DNA from: a virus
DNA: 51,726 nt
Reading direction: 5' to 3' (one strand)
IMG/VR virus record: IMGVR_UViG_3300025000_000140
Span: 1-51,726 of that record
A program made the translations under genes and the position numbers. Below are positions 48,546 through 51,726 of this stretch, in pieces (the stretch's first letter is position 1; every line of letters starts with the position of its first letter). The notes below the pieces were generated by a model. It searched no databases and was not told the DNA's origin. It saw only the letters and a program-made list of their open reading frames with translations.

Positions 48546-48941
48546 CTATCCACATGATCTTACTCCCCAAAAAAATCTTAAAGTCCCTCTGCTGTGCTTA
48601 TCATGGTTTTTCATTCTTCCAAATAACCTTTTATCAGTCCAGTTCTTAAAAAGAGTATTGTTCTGAATTGCAAGCTCAAGTGCTAAGAACAAATCATAAT
48701 TAACAGATATATCACCATCATCATTATTCCTGTAAGAAACTTCCACCTGTATTTCATCTGTAGTTACGTAACTGCTGCTTGTTGTATTTACTTCATCACG
48801 GCTTCCTGTTGGCTTTAAGGTATATCCTTTATGCCCGTGTGATTTTATTGCCTCATCAATTTCAGCCGAACCGGGAACTCTCTTATATCCCAATGCTTCA
48901 ATAATCACAATCAATGCAGCTTCGTTGGAAACATAACTCAT
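48546..48941 (-). CDS. Tail terminator / neck protein candidate
   Basis: 131 aa, alpha/beta, with EIQVEVSYRNNDDGDISVNYDLFLALELAIQ. Size and position just before the major tail protein fit a tail terminator (gpU-like) or head-tail joining protein. No motif. Overlaps the upstream gene (ATGA). Confidence 0.5.
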   Translation of the reverse strand: MSYVSNEAALIVIIEALGYKRVPGSAEIDEAIKSHGHKGYTLKPTGSRDEVNTTSSSYVTTDEIQVEVSYRNNDDGDISVNYDLFLALELAIQNNTLFKNWTDKRLFGRMKNHDKHSRGTLRFFWGVRSCG

Positions 48942-49618
48942 CGTGAAAACCTTACATTAAATTGTGTAAAGTTCTCGCTTTCACTTATTGAACCGCTATC
49001 ATCTTTATCGTAAAAGAATCTCATTGTATCAAGTTTGGTTAAATACCTTTCACGGTATTCCAGGTATTTCTCTTTGAACTCATCATCACTCTGCCTGAAG
49101 CGTAAACGGTTATAAGCATCCATCAATGAACCTAAAGCATGAAGTTCCTCATACCCGGTTTCAATCAAATAACCTGAGTAAGTTACTGTTGATCCAATGC
49201 TGTCTAATTTCAAACGGTATTTTTTATAATAGCTGTTGAACTTAAACGTTACTTCTTCTACAGTGCTTGATACAACTGTTTCAATATCGTAATAAGTGGT
49301 TTCGTCATCAGTTCCCTGAAGTGTGAATGAAGCCTCCCCGCTTATAGCTGTAATTGCTATTACACACCTGTTTCTTTGTGCATAATCCTGCGATGTAACT
49401 GCACCTGTAAACGCGGCTGTCTTTGTTGCGCTTGCCTGTAGTTCAAGCCTCTTGCAAAGCCGCCTTACCTCATTTCCCCTGTCAACTATATCACTAACCA
49501 TGATGCTGAACCTTGTATCAATTATATACGTAAGGTCAGTTTCATCATCTCTTAATGAATCACCAAGAGTGATTTCACGGTTTAATAAATCCTGATTTGT
49601 TAAGTGCGATTCAATCAT
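48938..49618 (-). CDS. Head-tail connector-region protein with EF-hand-like loop
   Basis: 226 aa. N-terminal helices, a central beta domain and a helical C-terminus with a DKDDSGSISESE loop at 204-215, which fits the EF-hand/dockerin calcium loop (D1, D3, S5, G6, I8, E12). Located between small neck genes. The exact function is not known. Confidence 0.5.
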   Translation of the reverse strand: MIESHLTNQDLLNREITLGDSLRDDETDLTYIIDTRFSIMVSDIVDRGNEVRRLCKRLELQASATKTAAFTGAVTSQDYAQRNRCVIAITAISGEASFTLQGTDDETTYYDIETVVSSTVEEVTFKFNSYYKKYRLKLDSIGSTVTYSGYLIETGYEELHALGSLMDAYNRLRFRQSDDEFKEKYLEYRERYLTKLDTMRFFYDKDDSGSISESENFTQFNVRFSR

Positions 49619-49806
49619 AAAGTTGCTACAAATTTTTTATGTTTTTCCAACTCAATACGGTTTTTTTCGTTCTCTCTTTTTTCCTGTGGTGATTCTTTTT
49701 CATAATGATCGGCGCAATAATAATATTCGCCTCTCTTATACTTTTCACCAGTAGGCTGTAAGCATATCTTACATTCGGCAACCGTTTGTTCAAATATTGT
49801 TTTCAT
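49615..49806 (-). CDS. Small zinc-knuckle protein
   Basis: 63 aa from ATG 49806, overlapping the previous stop (TAATG). Cys pair CKIC and later CADHYE with His suggest a zinc knuckle. Charged C-terminal helix. Often found between head and neck genes; role unknown. Confidence 0.5.
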   Translation of the reverse strand: MKTIFEQTVAECKICLQPTGEKYKRGEYYYCADHYEKESPQEKRENEKNRIELEKHKKFVATL

Positions 49807-50117
49807 TAAAAATATCCCGGTAATACTTTCCTTAACCACCACATCGGATAAGCGTCTCTTAATTCAGTAATAAATAACAGTCCTTTGGGCAAATCCTGTT
49901 TCCACATTTTAATAGTTGCGTCCATCCAGTGCTTGCCTACCATATAACCGTTATACAATCCGTTATCTCTTTTTGTTGATACTGAAAGAGAACCCTTGCC
50001 GGTGCTTTCATGTATAAACATTTCCTCTGCTGCTTTTTCGGAAAAATCACATACATGATTCCAATCCTTCGCAAAGTGCTTATACATTTCAGCTATGTTA
50101 CGCCATTTTCTTGTCAT
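49806..50117 (-). CDS. Neck-region protein
   Basis: 103 aa, basic, Trp-rich, with HVCDFSEKAAEEMFIHE and WWLRKVLPGYF. Stop overlaps the next start. Position suggests a head completion or adaptor role. No family recognised. Confidence 0.5.
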   Translation of the reverse strand: MTRKWRNIAEMYKHFAKDWNHVCDFSEKAAEEMFIHESTGKGSLSVSTKRDNGLYNGYMVGKHWMDATIKMWKQDLPKGLLFITELRDAYPMWWLRKVLPGYF

Positions 50118-50145
50118 ATAATTGGCGGTGTTACCCGCCTTTGAA

Positions 50146-50580
50146 TTAACGTAATCTTATCCAGTTATAATTTAATGCACTCTCACCGCTTGCCATTCTC
50201 GTTACTATCAAAGTATCGGTCTTGGCTGTTACCTGTAAGACGTCCTGTTGATCCACCCCTGCCGTAAAAACTCCCGAAACAACAAATATATCAGAGCTTA
50301 ATGTTCCTGAAATAACAACCGTATCTGCTGAATCCGTTGTAGCAAAAACGTTAGTTCCGGCTACAGTAGCATTTACATTTAAGGTTGCTGCATTCAGCTC
50401 TATAACGCCGTCCGTGGCATTACTTATATATTCATCATTCTGCAAAGTAATATCAGCAGTTGTATTCGGGTCAGTACTGTAGTTTCCGCTTCCAAGAACA
50501 AGCCTGTCAAAGTTTGTTGCTCCTGCCGCAAGAATAACAACGGTAAAAACACCCAAAGCAAATGCAATTATTTTATTCAT
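50146..50580 (-). CDS. Beta-repeat protein with signal sequence in head module
   Basis: 144 aa. Residues 1-20 are a signal sequence (IIAFALGVFTVVILAAGA). The rest is a Thr/Asn/Asp-rich chain of short beta strands (VIELNAATLNVNATVAG...). Could be a surface decoration, exported rather than packaged. Lies directly after a small gene downstream of the capsid gene. Confidence 0.55.
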   Translation of the reverse strand: MNKIIAFALGVFTVVILAAGATNFDRLVLGSGNYSTDPNTTADITLQNDEYISNATDGVIELNAATLNVNATVAGTNVFATTDSADTVVISGTLSSDIFVVSGVFTAGVDQQDVLQVTAKTDTLIVTRMASGESALNYNWIRLR

Positions 50581-50801
50581 TTAACCACCTTATATACTTT
50601 CTTACCGTCTTTTAAATAAGAGCCTACACACTTATAGCCTTCCTTAATAAGCCCCTCTGCTTCTAACAGAGGGACTTCCTTAAAAGGTGTAGATTCAATC
50701 ACAGCCTCATCCTCAACTTCAACACTCTCTAAAATCACTTCTGATTCAGGGACGCTTTCGATGGGAACTTCGGTAATTGTGTTTTTGAATTTACTTTTCA
50801 T
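50577..50801 (-). CDS. Small acidic protein after capsid gene
   Basis: 74 aa from ATG 50801, overlapping the capsid stop (TAATG). Glu/Val/Pro-rich N-terminal half with EVPIESVPESEV-type repeats; C-terminus GYKCVGSYLKDGKKVYKVVK is a small beta unit. Role unknown. Confidence 0.55.
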   Translation of the reverse strand: MKSKFKNTITEVPIESVPESEVILESVEVEDEAVIESTPFKEVPLLEAEGLIKEGYKCVGSYLKDGKKVYKVVK

Positions 50802-51726
50802 TATGATGTAGCTCCGTTTGCACCTGCCCAGAATCTCCAATCATAAACATGAGCGCCCCATCTTACTACAACATCTGCACGGTAAGATTTATTGGTGTCA
50901 TTCTGATAGAAATCAAAGGTTAAAGGTTTTCTGTTATGAAACTTCATGCCTCTCTTTTGAGCACCTAAGAAGTAAGCATCAGTATCGGTTAAATACTGCC
51001 ACTCAATAGGTGTTAAAAGATTCTGAACGGTGTTTATATCGTTATTACCGCTTCCAACCACTCTGTCAGTCTCTAAGAGCTTCTTAGCAGTAAATCTCAA
51101 AGCACTTGGAATCAAAAGAACATTAGGCATAAGGTTAATTTTCTTACCTTGTCCGTCAATGTTATTTGTAGAAACCATGTGTAAATAAATTGTCTGCAAA
51201 TTAGTTTCACTTAAAGTTGAAGATGAGAAACCATTATAATAAGCAGCAGTAGCACCGGGATATAATCCACGTGTGTTGTTGCTTAAATTAAAGAACGGTT
51301 TTCCATCATATAAAAGCGCGGTTGGTGCGTCTGAAGGTGTTACCCCTGTTATATTAGCACTAAAACAGTCATGCCCTGCTGTTTTAAATCCTTCATTAAA
51401 AAACTGTGCAGCAAATTCCTCTTTAGCACGAATGGTTTCTAATCCCCATCCTCTTGCATATTCAAGAATTATGTTTGCAATCTTTTCGGCGGGCATATCC
51501 TCAACTAAATCCATAGAGAACTCAACGCCATCGGCATAGGTTCTGTTCTTTCCGTAAACTGTATATCCTTCCAATGGATTGGAATACAGGATAGGCTCAT
51601 TCTCTTTCTTTTCCTTTAGATCATTACCTCTTATTACAGAAGTAGATTGTTCGTAAGCCTTAGATGATCCGATTACCTCAAATATCTGTTCGTGAACAGG
51701 AGGCAGCGAATCGTAAGCCTCGAAAC
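50801..51726 (-). CDS. Major capsid protein, C-terminal part plus overlap
   Basis: The reading frame runs off the right end of the window. Residues from the join (51081) to the stop at 50801 complete the protein begun at position 703; 51082-51726 repeats the left-end copy with sequence differences. The C-terminal end is rich in Asn, Tyr, Trp and Ala and has no recognised motif. See the entry at 1-703 for the role. Confidence 0.75.
   Translation of the reverse strand, partial: FEAYDSLPPVHEQIFEVIGSSKAYEQSTSVIRGNDLKEKKENEPILYSNPLEGYTVYGKNRTYADGVEFSMDLVEDMPAEKIANIILEYARGWGLETIRAKEEFAAQFFNEGFKTAGHDCFSANITGVTPSDAPTALLYDGKPFFNLSNNTRGLYPGATAAYYNGFSSSTLSETNLQTIYLHMVSTNNIDGQGKKINLMPNVLLIPSALRFTAKKLLETDRVVGSGNNDINTVQNLLTPIEWQYLTDTDAYFLGAQKRGMKFHNRKPLTFDFYQNDTNKSYRADVVVRWGAHVYDWRFWAGANGATS

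Overview
The window is a complete or near-complete genome of a temperate, tailed siphovirus-type phage. Its two ends carry the same 645-bp piece of the major capsid protein gene (1-645 and 51082-51726, no gaps, about 95% identical). It therefore most likely reads as one circular contig of about 51,081 bp in which the last 645 bases come from a slightly different strain. The DNA is AT-rich. Many genes have purine-rich Shine-Dalgarno sites, and several secreted proteins have signal peptides ending in Ala-Gln (LFAQ, VLAQ, TIAQ, QAQ). That combination suggests a host in the Bacteroidota/Chlorobi/Ignavibacteria group; the host is inferred, not shown.

Layout. Minus strand, circularly from about 7.3 kb down through position 1/51081 to 30.9 kb: one long late block. 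In order it holds two small genes, small terminase, large terminase, four small genes, a tRNA-like gene with a terminator, a secreted protein, portal, scaffold, a decoration candidate, major capsid protein, neck and head-tail genes, major tail protein, tail chaperone with an apparent -1 frameshift, tape measure, tail tip, fibres (one with an SGNH esterase domain), lysis genes (holin candidates, transglycosylase, spanin-like and lipoprotein genes), a DNA-binding protein and a calcineurin-like phosphoesterase. Plus strand, 7.5-11.5 kb: a run of very small genes, many introduced by the same leader motif [A/G]ATTTTTTAA. Then come a candidate attP and the tyrosine integrase (11.8-12.8 kb), a minus-strand outer-membrane-type protein and repressor, and a divergent switch at 13.7 kb. 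Plus strand, 13.8-30.9 kb: the early region, with an excisionase-like protein, Gp157, a candidate SSB, an MmcB-like nuclease, a replication protein, an adenine methyltransferase, a NinG-like nuclease and many small unknown genes.

The most unusual part is 27.4-30.4 kb. Small genes there alternate with imperfect inverted repeats that look like integron attC sites: outer boxes such as GCATAAC/GTTAGGC/GTTATAC, arms that pair except for one extra base, and stop codons lying inside the left box. The last unit holds a radical SAM enzyme resembling RlmN/Cfr and is bounded by GTTAGGC and GCCTAAC. No integron integrase is visible, so the array resembles an orphan attC cluster carried by a phage. Late and early blocks converge at 30.88 kb.
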